A DNA stretch of 30,175 nucleotides from Saccoglossus kowalevskii (taxonomy: Eukaryota > Hemichordata > Enteropneusta > Harrimaniidae), in assembly GCF_000003605.2 (NCBI RefSeq), contig NW_003139324.1, forward strand, positions 197,945 through 228,119. Direction: 5' to 3'. The translations under genes were made by a program, and so were the position numbers. The first letter of the stretch is position 1. Every line of letters starts with the position of its first letter. Under the pieces are notes generated by a model. It was not told where the DNA came from and did not search any database. It saw nothing but the letters and a program-made list of their open reading frames with translations. Shown piece by piece: positions 1-10,420 of this stretch.

Positions 1-156
1 AGCGGGAGGGTCGTCATCCTGCGCATGCGGGGAATTGAGTCCCAAGGACGATAATAACACACGCTAAAAACGCAAAGGTTCATGGGTAGACGCTTGTTTG
101 TAAACAATGACATGTTATGGCCATCTGACACATGCGCAGGTGACGACTCCCCCGCT
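1..156. mobile_element. Short inverted-repeat element (MITE-like), possibly cut by the window edge
   Basis: Bases 1-29 and 129-156 are imperfect inverted repeats. Both read AGCGGG, a few purines, TCGTCA, then CCTGCGCATG when each is read inward from its own end. About 100 bp lie between the arms. The left flank is outside the window, so a target duplication cannot be tested. The left arm contains TGCGCATGCG (20-29), a good match to the NRF1 consensus. It could be a MITE or a palindromic regulatory block. Confidence 0.5.
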
Positions 157-220
157 TTAAATAGTGCATGAGTTCCATATTGTTTCGAATAATTTCCTTA
201 TCAACTTACGAGCTCGGACG

Positions 221-228
221 TGACGTCA
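221..228. promoter_or_regulatory. Perfect CRE palindrome TGACGTCA
   Basis: The 8-bp palindrome TGACGTCA is the consensus site for CREB/ATF factors. It sits in the intron before the last GH1 exon. One 8-bp match can occur by chance, so function is only a possibility. Confidence 0.3.
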
Positions 229-441
229 GTGTACCTCATCTATACTCATTATGCGACATTATTCAAATTTGACCAAACGAACCACGCACTTTCACTTTGC
301 GATTTTCTTTTAGCTTTTTGGCGGCCCTTTTTTGGATTTAAAAATAGGTAAAATGCGTGCATTCATAATTCATAAACTATTTCGGGCACCACAAGTCAAA
401 AAGCCAATCACATAGCTCATGAAATTCCTTTTCTAAAAGTG

Positions 442-789
442 AGGGGGGCAAGGGTTATTTTCGTTCAACGTAATTGAAATATTTTTTGTTCGTACGTAAA
501 TTGAAAAAATAAATTCCGTAATTCTGTAATCACAGGCTAGACGTACAATATAATCAATCAAATATTTTGTTCGTACACTGTAAAAATGCGTAATTGTTCT
601 CGGTACGTACAAGAATTTACATTCAAATAAAAAAATCGTAAAGAATAATCCAGGGAAATTACATTTTCGAAACTGTAAAACGACTAGATGACGCTATTCA
701 CTGCAAATTTCAATTCTCACTGTAAACTGTAAAAACGTCTTTTTTCCGTGTAAATTGTAAATTTCCCGTAAAACTGTACCCTTGCCCCT
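442..789. mobile_element. 348-bp MITE with 9-bp target-site duplication
   Basis: The direct repeat CTAAAAGTG occurs at 433-441 and again at 790-798 and is identical in both copies. Just inside are inverted ends: the left end reads AGGGGGGCAAGGGT and the right end, reverse-complemented, reads AGGGGCAAGGGTACAG (a 2-bp indel). The interior is AT-rich, repeats CTGTAA-type words, and has no ORF, so this is a non-autonomous DNA transposon. A 9-bp duplication fits Mutator-like or Merlin-type elements, but the superfamily is inferred. It lies in the last intron of the GH1 gene. Confidence 0.8.
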
Positions 790-868
790 CTAAAAGTGTG
801 TTAGTCGCGGCCATGTATAAAACATAAACGGTGGAAGAAATTAAATTCGTTTGCCTTTATATTTACAG

Positions 869-2028
869 CACAGAAACTGGATCGCGTGGACGTGAGAGGG
901 TATACGGTCTGGTCGTTGATGGACAGCTTTGAATGGATGCATATGTACTCGGTTCGTTATGGGTTGTTTTACGTCAACCTAACCGATCCAGTGAGAACCA
1001 GAATGCCCCGGGCATCGGCGGAAAAATATGCGCAGATAATACAGACCAATGGATTCGTGAAACCGTCAAGGCGCGATGTTACCAAGCAACAAATAGCCCC
1101 GGAAGTAGTTAACGCTTCAATGCCACTGCAAACAAATCGAGGACCCTGGACGAAGGAAGACGATACTCAGGCTGGCGATAGAAGCGCCTCGCAACTGGTT
1201 ACCGTCTCCGTCCCTGGCGTGGAACGCATTCACCCACGGCCACCAATACCTAACATAACCGAGACGGTCTCACCACATTCTCCTCGGCAGGGGTTCTGGG
1301 AGAAAAAAGAAGCCGACGCCCCGAAATACGATTTGCTGAAAGTGGAAAAATCACCGGAGTCTCAAGAAGCACCTGTCTTAGGCCATCAGCCGATAAAGAA
1401 CGTCTTACCAAATTTCCCGAAGCCGAATAAGTATGATGGCAGACCAGCGCCAAAACCACAATCAACATTTTGGAATAAACCAGTCGACACCCTCTCAGAA
1501 ATGCAACACGCTCGACCATCATCCACAATGCAAAACGTTCGGCCAGTGGTCAACAGTATGCCGCCAATATCGCAAAATGTTCAGCTACGAAAGCAAAATA
1601 TACAGTCGCCTGTAGATAATATTCGCCTTCCAATACAGAATGTTCAACAGCCACTAGTGCAGAATGTCTTACCACAAATGGAAGAAGTTCGTCCACTGAC
1701 GAAAGTTGATCTGTCAAAGCCTGTAGATGTCCGAACACCATACGTGCCGGGTGGTCAGTGGCCAGACCGGGCACAGGACGTCCCTAAGACTCGCTTCGTC
1801 GACACCAAGTCTCCACAAAGTGCCGAGTCTCCCAAACCAGTTTACTGGGGAAAACCCCCAAGTCTCAGTGCAATGGAACATGAGAGTAAGCCATTATTTG
1901 TGGACACTCCTCGACTGACTATAGGACGCCCACCGATACGCAACGTCCAAGTCAAAGCGGAAAATGTGCAGGTCGGAATAAGCAAATGGGACGCCAATAA
2001 GCGAAGGATGGATCGGACAAGTTTATAA
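869..2028 (+). CDS. Glycoside hydrolase family 1 (Klotho/lactase/beta-glucosidase-like), last exon with long repeat-rich tail
   Basis: This is the 3'-terminal coding exon of a GH1 (TIM-barrel beta-glycosidase) gene; earlier exons lie left of the window. The exon follows a good acceptor (tttatatttacag, ending at 868); AG at 872-873 is an alternative. The first ~65 residues match the GH1 C-terminus: VRGYTVWSLMDSFEW, then YGLFYV, PRASAEKYAQII and NGF. The FEW motif corresponds to the conserved Glu-Trp that contacts the glycone in GH1 enzymes. The nucleophile motif (T/N)ENG would be in an earlier exon. After NGFVKPS the frame stays open for another ~320 residues rich in Pro, Gln, Asn and Val, with no transmembrane segment, until TAA at 2026-2028. 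The tail has recurring QNV-type words (KNVLP, QNVRP, QNVQL, QNIQS, DNIRL, QNVQQ, QNVLP, RNVQV, ENVQV) and aromatic words (FWEKK, FWNKP, YWGKP). Klotho-type proteins usually end in a membrane helix and short tail, so this end is odd. Family assignment is firm; the tail's function is unknown. Confidence 0.88.
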
Positions 2029-2960
2029 GATATAATTTCGCCTTGGGCATTGGGATGGTTCGCGCACCATTAGACATTCGTTGGCAAAACGGTGGTGTGT
2101 GTGGAAGGGAGTCGACACTGAACATTTTGAACAAAAAAATACAGAAAATATTAGAGAAACCACATTTATATAAAAAATGCATTTATGATTTGATAGAGAA
2201 AGGCAAAAACAAAATGTCAGCTACGTCGTCTTCGAAAAAATGGTTCGAAACAAAAATGAAAAATTATTTGTACACCTATCTTACCGGCAAGTTGTTAATG
2301 GCCAACCCATAAAGACGCCATCATTTTATTTTCACCCCCACCGTACTTATATATGTTGTTTGAAGCATTGCTGTTGTGAATTTGATTCTTTGTATAGTGT
2401 CTCGAAAGTCGTGTTTTTTTATGAGATGGGTACACGATGTGCTCAGATAATATGCATGTAGCAGGTGAAGCTGACCTCGACAAGTTGGCATCGGGGCTGA
2501 AAGTTACGGGTAAAACAGAAATGTTAGATTTAGTAGAGTGTATGTGATTGTGAATCGGCGTATGAACTTTGCTACACGCGTGTTTTATATCAATGTACAA
2601 TGATTCAGCATTGACCGTAGTTGACCAGATATGGATAGAATATAATAAGCAAACGACGTCGACGTTTAAATATAATGCATGATATTAATATGAATATGCG
2701 ACGTTGCTATGTGAGTGTGACATCTGGGGGGAGATTAGTACACTATGTTGTTATAATTCTTCAATAAGATCCTCGCACTCAATCATGAGAACAATAACAT
2801 AATATCTGTTCGTGGTTCATATACTAGTAGCTAGCTATTGTGGTATAAATACATGTGTAATGTTTCAATGGGATACTTATTAGTTTGGTTTGTAAATATT
2901 TTAAATAAGTTATTGTCAATTTGAAACTCATTGTATTAAAATAAAATAAATGATGTTTCA
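2029..2960 (+). other. Probable 3' UTR and polyadenylation signal of the GH1 gene
   Basis: No further coding signal is visible after the TAA. ATTAAA (2935-2940) and two overlapping AATAAA hexamers (2940-2945, 2945-2950) form the first strong poly(A) cluster, giving a 3' UTR of about 0.9 kb. Short open frames here are in AT-rich, non-conserved sequence. Confidence 0.5.
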
Positions 2961-3835
2961 ATTTAAGAGTTGAGAGGAAACATCAACAAACAAACCGACA
3001 GCGTGGATCGGTAATCACAATCCTTGTGACACCAAATGTTGTTGTTGGATTATTTTTTTTTAAATCTTGGCGCTAGAAATTGTTTATAAATGGAAGAATG
3101 TTCTATGTACTCTGTCTTAAAAAAGCATTTTTTATATAATTTTTGGCCTATTTTTTTCAAAATAATGTTTTTCACTACACTGCAGAATGGTGATCGCTGT
3201 AGACTAAATACCCCAATGAACAATAATATATAATTTTTTTTACTATTCTTCGCCAAATTACGGGTACAATCTGTTTTGACAGTTCAATCTTGTTGGGGCA
3301 TCTTAGATGGACAATAACTGATGTTCATATATTAGTGACCCAACTTCATTTTTGAAATTTGAACTTTTTTGAAATGTTTTATGGGACCTTCGAAAGATTG
3401 TTTTTTTCTTTCAGTTTATAGTACTTAGGTTTATACATCTTATCCGTTTGGCCATGTGGTCGAAAGCGAGTTAGTTTATACATTTCTTCAAAACAAGCGT
3501 CATTTGAAATATGATAGAATAAATAAACAAAACAACTTGAATACAGATACATCAGGTATACTAGTAAATAAGACAATTTGTTTTACTAAAGACTATTGTT
3601 TCGAAGACGTTAAACTAAACTACTGAGTGTAGAAACAAACATGTCTTCACTGCTATCTTCTTTCATAGAAAGATTATTCTGGTAAATTATTTCGTGGGTA
3701 GTTTGGCCGTCTCCATAGTAACCTGGAAATGTTTTGCTCATTAACCTCGTAAATGTATTCCAACATCACGAATAATGCTCCAGTCGTGATTTCCGCGGCA
3801 ACAATCAGTTGGTAAAGCGCTTATGGGACCATAAA

Positions 3836-3981
3836 ACTGTCATCCATTGTTCGGGAAATTAGAATATTCAGATTAGCAGCAGGCTATTTTTATCAACCAA
3901 TCAACATCACTGTCATCCATTGTTCGGGAAATTAGAATATTCAGATTAGCAGCAGGCTATTTTTATCAACCAATCAACGTC
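3836..3981. repeat. 73-bp tandem duplication, two copies
   Basis: Two adjacent copies (3836-3908 and 3909-3981) start ACTGTCATCCATTGTTCGGG and are almost identical; the visible change is CATC versus CGTC near the end. A third copy begins at 3982 with ACTGTCA and then diverges. The near identity suggests a recent duplication. Confidence 0.92.
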
Positions 3982-4032
3982 ACTGTCACCCACTGACTGT
4001 ACGAGTTAAATCAAGTCAACATTTCCAGAATA

Positions 4033-4239
4033 CTGTAAAAGGATTAATTATTCACTGGGTTTTAATTTTGCTTATTTCGCTGACTGGGAAATGCGCTAAA
4101 TTAAAACCCAGTGAATATGTTATATTTAGCATAGAACACATTATCTAAATGATAAAACCGTGAATTTTAAACCCACTGAATATGCCTGAAATGGTAAATC
4201 AGCGAAATTTAAACCCAGTGAAAATTAGTCATTTTACAG
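4033..4239. mobile_element. Tc1/mariner-type MITE flanked by TA
   Basis: The left end TA-CTGTAAAAGGATTAA and the right end (reverse-complemented) TA-CTGTAAAATGACTAA are inverted repeats. They continue inward through TTCACTGGGTTT and a CGCTGA word, about 45 bp per side with small differences. Both ends abut TA (4031-4032 and 4240-4241), the target duplication of Tc1/mariner elements. Inside, the word AAACCCAGTGAA or a close variant occurs four times (near 4054 inverted; 4101, 4168 and 4209 direct), so the element contains internal subrepeats of about 45-60 bp. There is no transposase ORF. Confidence 0.78.
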
Positions 4240-4532
4240 TAGTGTGGAGAGAGCTGAAGAATCTACGAAATAGAAGGAAGGTAACCAGGCTACTAAAAAG
4301 AAATAACAATTCCATTCAGAAATAAATACAAAATAGTAGTCAATCGTGACAAGAAGAAAACTCATTTCATAAGAACTCTAAATGCATGCAGTTAGGCAAT
4401 ATTGTCCAAAAATACTAAATGCAATAATATTTGTCAAATTTTGACCTGAAGCACAATTCCTCTATGATAAAGAAATAATATACTGCAATGGAAATTAATT
4501 TATTGAACTGACAGCACCATAATTGAACACAC

Positions 4533-4667
4533 CTGTAAGTTATATATGCCCGTGCAGTACAGCAAAACCGGGGTCTCCACCGAGGAGCTTCTTTCTGAGT
4601 TCACTTCAAAAGGCTGTGTACACAGGAACTTGAACTGTGATGGCGCCAGACTTATGAACACAGACTT
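4533..4667 (-). other. Exon-like island, 135 bp, unidentified
   Basis: On the minus strand this segment is preceded by a pyrimidine-containing tract ending in CCCAG and followed by CAG|GTGTGT. It is open for 45 codons in phase 0-0 and is clearly richer in GC than its surroundings. The plus strand is also open across most of it, so coding sense is ambiguous. I do not recognise the peptide (it contains QFKFLCTQPF and VLLYCTGIYNLQ). It could be an isolated exon, an exapted repeat, or chance. Confidence 0.2.
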
Positions 4668-6852
4668 CTGGGATTTTAATTTCAATGAAAAAAGAAATAT
4701 GCACAATTGATATAGATTATCATAGATAAGCCTTTAGAGAGCCTTTAAAACTTGGTGAAACAAGAACATAGTGTTAGTATTCAGAATAACGTATTTACAT
4801 GGAGTAATGGCACGAGCGAGTCTGGTATATGCAAATTATAATCCAGATATTCTTCTTTCAGGCGTTAATGCCTTAATTTTCGTATTTTCGGTAAAAAAAT
4901 TAATACTTTGAACGCAAATATTTCATAGATTTCATGATTACGTGTCTTATTTGGTTCTCGTGTAAACGTATTTTGTCACGTGTAGTCAAAAATAATATTT
5001 CGACTACTTGGAACAAACACACCGCTAACCGTTTTTATTTTCTGTATTGAAAGCCATGTTTAACTTCTTCCAGAAACCCGCTAGACTGGTAAACACATTT
5101 TAATCTTTTTTTCTAACGCGCAGCATATTATATCGCTTTAAAATTGGATTAGTAGAATGAGTCGGTTCCTACTCCGTGTCTCCAATTATTTCATTTTGGT
5201 AGAAACATCGTCTCTCTACTGTGCTCTAAATATTTGTTTAGTAGATGTATTACACTTGATCAGTCTAATTCCTTGTCTTGAATACGTCACTTTAGCACTG
5301 CGTTGTGAGTGGCATGGGCAACCATTACAAAGTATGTGTCGTGTGTTTGAACATAAACTCGCGGTCCGATAATTGCACAAACAATGAATTTCAGTTTTTG
5401 TGGTATTTTTTATACTCGAGCTTAAGTTTCACAGATAATTGCGCCACAGAGAATACAAACAAGGTCTTTACATATTTCAGTGAGGTTGGATAGGAAATCG
5501 GTCAAAGCACGCCGCTAAGTTGTAGTAAAGGAATAACATCTTTCCAGATAGTATTAGTATAATCATGACATTTTTTGTTTAAATTTCTATATGAACAGTT
5601 CTTTCAATAGTAAATATTTAATATTTGAAATAAAAATTCAAACAAATAAATAAATGTTCAAATTAAGCAGACATCATACTGGCTAACTTGGTAAAATTGT
5701 TATGTTGAGGACAGTTTGTAAACAACACAATGATAAATAAAGCATTGTTTTATTTTTAAAAGTATTTCGTTAAAGATTTTAAAAACAATTGAAGACAAGT
5801 TCCTCCAAATGGCAACTATTACGGTATTGAAAGACAACCTGTTCTCGAAACTGAATATATTATGGTACGTGATAATTTCTTGTCGTTAGAGGGCGCCACA
5901 CATCAGAAATCGTGATTACATGTTGGAACATGTATCAACATGAGGCAAGGATAAAGATTAAACCGGTATGAATTGAAAAACTCTTCTAATGCCAATGGTA
6001 TCGCAGGCGGAGCAGCTATATTATGTTGTGAATAAATTATCGTTTCATCTGAAATGAATTTGTAACAACCGCGGTTCTGTACTAAAAACTAGACTGCTTC
6101 CAAAACGAACTTGTCTGTTTCTCAGATATGGTCAAATCAAAATAATGACAAGTTTTTTTAAACGTCAACTTTCTCGTACAATTTGAATTTCAGTGGTTAT
6201 TGACTAAACAAAATGGTATGGCATAATAACACAATTGATTGAGACAAATCGAGTGAAATAATTAAAAAAATCAGAACTGAAAACGATTGAAGTAATATTT
6301 AAGGTACACTAAACTGATGAAAAATATGAAAGCAATAAACTTGAAACTTGCGAGTAATTAAAAAAAAATCAAACTTAAAAAATATCTAACTTCAGTAAAA
6401 AAACAAACATAGCCCTAGCAAGGTAGTCCAGCAGTGACAACAGTTCGTATCTAAATCTGTCCGTCTACAACTAATGTTTTAGTATTAGTCAACAGCGGGT
6501 GAAGTTTTTTGATTTACTGTTAAACGGTAAAATAATATGCATAAATGCTCATTTCAGCGGTGATTTTCATATACTACAATGAATACACTAAAAATATTGC
6601 AAAAGAACCTCCCCATAAGACACTTTATGTCACCGGGAAAATGTGTGTCCTTGCCACAGGAAATAATGTCTATAAAACATTCATGGCTTGATGACATTTA
6701 CTGTATATGACGTTGAAAGAAGTACGAGGACTAACCATAGTTGGCCATAGTTTTTGAGTCAAGTTATGAGATGGTGTTATTTGCGCAAGCCGGTAGGACT
6801 TTAGAAGGCAAAATATGTGGGTCGCTCGCATAGAGTTGTGGGTAATCTTGTG

Positions 6853-6898
6853 TTCGGGCATGCGCATATCCATATCAAATATGGCGGCATGTGTAGGG
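6853..6898 (+). promoter_or_regulatory. Candidate CNOT10 promoter with NRF1 and YY1 sites
   Basis: GGGCATGCGCAT (about 6856-6867) resembles an NRF1 site, and AATATGGCGGC (about 6879-6889) matches the YY1 consensus AANATGGCGGC. NRF1 and YY1 sites near the start site without a TATA box are typical of housekeeping promoters. An E-box CACGTG follows at 7100-7105. The segment ends about 480 bp before the CNOT10 start codon, and a strong 3' splice site at 7239 (tttctttccatctttccag) suggests a 5' UTR intron between them. The exact start site is not known. Confidence 0.45.
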
Positions 6899-7375
6899 TT
6901 TGGTCTGCTGTGAGGTGTAAAACCGGGCCAATTTCAATCTTTTTGAAGCTTTAATAGACGAAGTTGTTCCTGGTTGGAGAACGAATGTGACATTAATTAC
7001 GTAACGTCGTTGTTTTTTTCGAGTGTCTGTAAAAAATATCGGAAACTGGCAAGAAGTTCGCGAAGCTGACCTTCGGTACTCCGATGTTGTGAAGTGAGCC
7101 ACGTGAACTGAGCCTGTATATCTTATTGCACCTAGGACAGTTTGGTGTGTTAAGAGCTACGTTGAATCTCTGAGGTATTTTCTTCCCTTTGCCACGCGTC
7201 CGTTTTTTTTCTTGAACGTATTTCTTTCCATCTTTCCAGCATTGTTTTGCTTCAATGTTGACAAACTGAACATTGCGTCACACAGCTACAAGTACAGAGT
7301 ACTATAGAAACCGTTTACCCAACTAGATATTTAGTTAGTGTGTTGTTAATAATTTTTATCCGTGAGTTTGTCACT

Positions 7376-7660
7376 ATGGCTGATTTGGGAGACACAAAAG
7401 ACAAAGAACAGAATGTGGCGTCGACCTCTGCATCACCAATACCAGCAGTGACTGATCAAGAGAAGGAATTATCCAAAGAGTGCATCCACGATTTTGAGTC
7501 GAGGCAGTTCCTGCAATGTCTGGTGAAACTGAACAATCTGGCATCTTTGCGACCGACAGATTTCAAAGTGACACTCAATAAAGTAGTTGCGGATTTCCAC
7601 CAATCTTGCTGTACCAGAACAGATGAATTGAGAAAATCATTGCATAAAGTCTGTCAGCAG
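7376..7660 (+). CDS. CNOT10: CNOT10, CCR4-NOT complex subunit 10, first coding exon
   Basis: CNOT10 is a TPR-type scaffold that, with CNOT11, docks on the N-terminus of CNOT1 in the CCR4-NOT deadenylase complex. This exon encodes the N-terminal 95 residues. An acidic, Ser-rich leader is followed by VTDQEKELSKE, which matches the vertebrate start of the domain (ITDQEKELS). A pattern of helical spacing follows, with CLVKLNNLASLRPTDFKVTL and DELRKSLHKVCQQ aligning along their length to the known family from memory. The ATG at 7376 has a good Kozak context (A at -3, G at +4); an open stretch upstream in frame lacks an ATG. The exon ends CAGCAG|GTGGGT at 7660/7661 in phase 0. No downstream CNOT10 exon is recognised in the remaining 22.5 kb, so the gene is partial here. 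Identification is good but rests on remembered alignment. Confidence 0.85.
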
Positions 7661-7878
7661 GTGGGTACAACTTAAATTTAGCTTGCACCATAAAACCAGT
7701 CTGCTTGATATTACCATGGAACTACTACATGGTTTGTAGTTCCATGATATGACAAGTGATTGCTTGGTGTCAAATATACAAATTACTGATTGACCTGATT
7801 TGTTTATTGAGCTCATCATAGGTCGTATTCTACATTCTAAAGCACATACCGTCATACGCATGTCACAGAATCACCTGT
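7661..7878 (+). other. Start of CNOT10 intron 1
   Basis: AT-rich sequence follows the GTGGGT donor. Nothing coding is visible before the foldback element begins. The palindromic pair GGAACTACTACATGG / TTGTAGTTCCATG around 7718-7746 can form a small hairpin. Confidence 0.4.
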
Positions 7879-7887
7879 CTAGCAATA

Positions 7888-10411
7888 GGGTAAGGCTAAT
7901 TGAAGAATCAATGAATCAAGAATTAACGAATCAAGAATTGTGCAATAACTATTTTTAATTGCTATTTTATTTGCAAGAAATAGCGTTTTTTGTTTTTCAA
8001 AAATTAAGAATAAGGATATCCAAGAAATTTCATTCATGCATGCTAGCCTTAGCTCTCACACTTAATGATTTACGTTGGTAAAATTCGAATCAAAAACTGT
8101 CAATTACAAAATGTTTTCCTTCACGGAATGCTCATAGTCCAGCAAGGGCAGTAGACCAAAGTGTTGGATCAGTGATACATTCTGCTTTGGAAGATTCAAG
8201 AAATAATATTCGTAGTAAATATACACACAAACTAGATACTGCGCCATTATATCTATATTTAATTTCTTCACCGATTTGACACGTACTGGATATTCTCGGG
8301 GCGAACATCCGGGCATTTTCACCGCATTGCAACCATCACAAAAACTCTCAGAAAACGGTACTTCGGGATGCTTATTGCGACTCCCCTGAACAGTGTAACA
8401 AGATTACCCCCTGCATGTATAACGCATTTGATTGTTCAGAATTACTTCAAAGTTGAGTTCCTGTTGTTTTCTCAAATTTTCACCGGCTTTTCGCTCGACG
8501 TTCCGTGTTCCCCAGAAGCGCGCACAGAGTCCAAAGAAATACGTGGTACAGTGGTGCGCATCTTAGCAACGTGGATATTGAGAAAGCGGTAAGCGTGTAC
8601 ATGAGAGTTGTAAACAATATTTATCAGCGCCGCCACCAATGAATTGCATAAGATCGCGTGGTGGCAGATATATTCGAAGAAATACAGCTAAAACAAAGCC
8701 AAAATAAACTGTGCCAGCGATAGATTTCGCGAATGAAAGAACAAAATCAAAGGCGCCGACCACGCGCGTTGAAAATAAATAGAACGCACCTGCATCTTTC
8801 ACTCACGCAAATGCACACACATGCTATTCCATATATTGAAAACGTTGGCAACGGAAGGGACAAGTTGAAATCATCTTTGTATTAACACAACTTGAAAGCA
8901 ACAGTCTCACACTGAATGTATGTTTATCAATTATCAAACTAAACATTCAATGAAGCGGACTGCGACGGTTAAGACAAAAAGACAAGGCTAAGACGAAAAG
9001 CGTGTGACAGTACGATTATGCTTGTCTACTACACGCCTGGGAACTACACGTTCAAGTATCCAACTTACCAATACAAAACATGATTATTAGTATCAGCAAT
9101 AATGTCTAGTACTGCCCGGGTAATTGCGTATTACTAGTTGAAATCAGACATATCCCTGTACAAGATTTTTTAAACAATGTCTCAAATTTCCAAAAGAATA
9201 TTCAAATAAGTTTGGATGAATATGAATTGAATATCCATCTTTTGAAAAATCAGCTAAACAGTTTACCACCACGATTGTGGTGAATTGGCGAGTTATCAAT
9301 GAAGACGACCGGACGTCTCCGGTCATGAGCTGGCTGGTTCGAATTTATCCACTTTTACAGTGATGAATATTGCATTCGAGTTGAGTTACTAGTATTTGCA
9401 AGCCTGATTAACATTTTTCTTGTGATGTTTTTCGTCAATGTATTAAATATAAGTGCGTTGGGAAATAGCATAATTATATTGCGTGAGTGAAAGATGCTGG
9501 TAAGACTGTGTCACAATGAGTTCTATTTATTTCCAATGCGCGTGGTCGGCGCTCTGATTGCGTTTATTTTGTATTTTTACTGGGCTGAGTTTTTTTGTTA
9601 TGTCTCGCAACTGAGCGTCCAAGCTGACCTTGTTTTGGCTGTAGAACTCTGCCCGGAAAATTGAGACATGTGTATGACACAGCACATTCCATTTTCAGAC
9701 ACACCGCGTACCAGACTTCTCGTTCGCGGACATTATTTACCACCTCATCATTATTTTAAATATTATAGAATTTTTATGTAATGTTTTGAAAAATCTTTAT
9801 AAATAGTTAAAATACAGAAATAACCCACATTTTTCATGAACATATTGAACATTTTGCTTGATCAAGCGTTGTATTTGGCTCTTCTGTTTCGCCCGTCCGG
9901 AATGTTCTGCTTTCGCTGACTAATGGCAGGTTTTTCAAAATCGTCGAAAAAAACACAAGAATTAGTAGAAATGTTCCTGTTTTGGGCGGATTATTGGTAG
10001 AGAATGTCTTTATTACAAAACTTTTGAAAAACCGTGAGTTTTAGCCTCAGTTATTTTTTTATCGGCAAATTTGGTTGCACAACTTCCCTCTATCATATAC
10101 ACCCAGCGACACCGATGCCAGCTGGTTGTGGGCGTCACGTCACGTCTTGCCTTCTGCTCTGAGCATTCCGTGATTGACAGTTTTAGATTCGATTTAAACC
10201 AACGTAAATCATTAAGTGTGAGAGCTGAGGCTAGCATGCATGAACGACATTTCTTGGATATCCTTATTCTTAATTTTTGAAAAACAACAAACGCTATTTC
10301 TTGCAAATAAAACAGCAATTAAAAATAGTCATTGCACAATTCGTAAATCGCTGATTCATTGATTCTTGAATCTTGATTCGTTGATTCTTGATTCTTCATT
10401 TAGCCTTACCC
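7888..10411. mobile_element. 2.5-kb foldback / long-TIR DNA transposon with 9-bp target duplication
   Basis: CTAGCAATA occurs identically at 7879-7887 and 10412-10420. The inner ends are inverted: GGGTAAGGCTAATTGAAG on the left and, reverse-complemented, GGGTAAGGCTAAATGAAG on the right. Inverted similarity runs for about 220 bp (7888-8110 against 10190-10411) with high identity. It is less clear in the middle of the arms, then strong again near the centre (8741-8810 against 9481-9570, with an ~18-bp insertion in the right arm). The element is thus a large stem-loop with arms of about 0.9 kb and a loop of about 0.67 kb. No transposase motif is visible, so it is non-autonomous. Long TIRs plus a 9-bp duplication favour a Mutator-like origin; this is inference. 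It lies in the presumed first intron of CNOT10. Confidence 0.85.
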
Positions 10412-10420
10412 CTAGCAATA

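Larger units (their letters stand above)
2966..6840. other. Intergenic region without a recognised gene
   Basis: This is AT-rich sequence between the GH1 3' end and the CNOT10 promoter. It holds a 73-bp tandem duplication, a TA-flanked MITE and one exon-like island, listed separately. All open frames are short and match no family I recognise. Confidence 0.6.

Noticed and set aside
1250-1774. Antisense and shifted frames inside the GH1 exon
   Set aside because: Shadows of the real plus-strand frame, which carries the GH1 motifs.
6875-7102. 75-codon minus-strand frame over the CNOT10 promoter
   Set aside because: Overlaps promoter sites and the likely 5' UTR; no recognised motif.
9275-9350. 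tRNA-like segment in the foldback loop (GGTTCGAAT B-box, GACCGG/CCGGTC stem)
   Set aside because: The B-box lacks its final CC, the A-box is poor and the acceptor stem does not close; at best a decayed tRNA-derived remnant.
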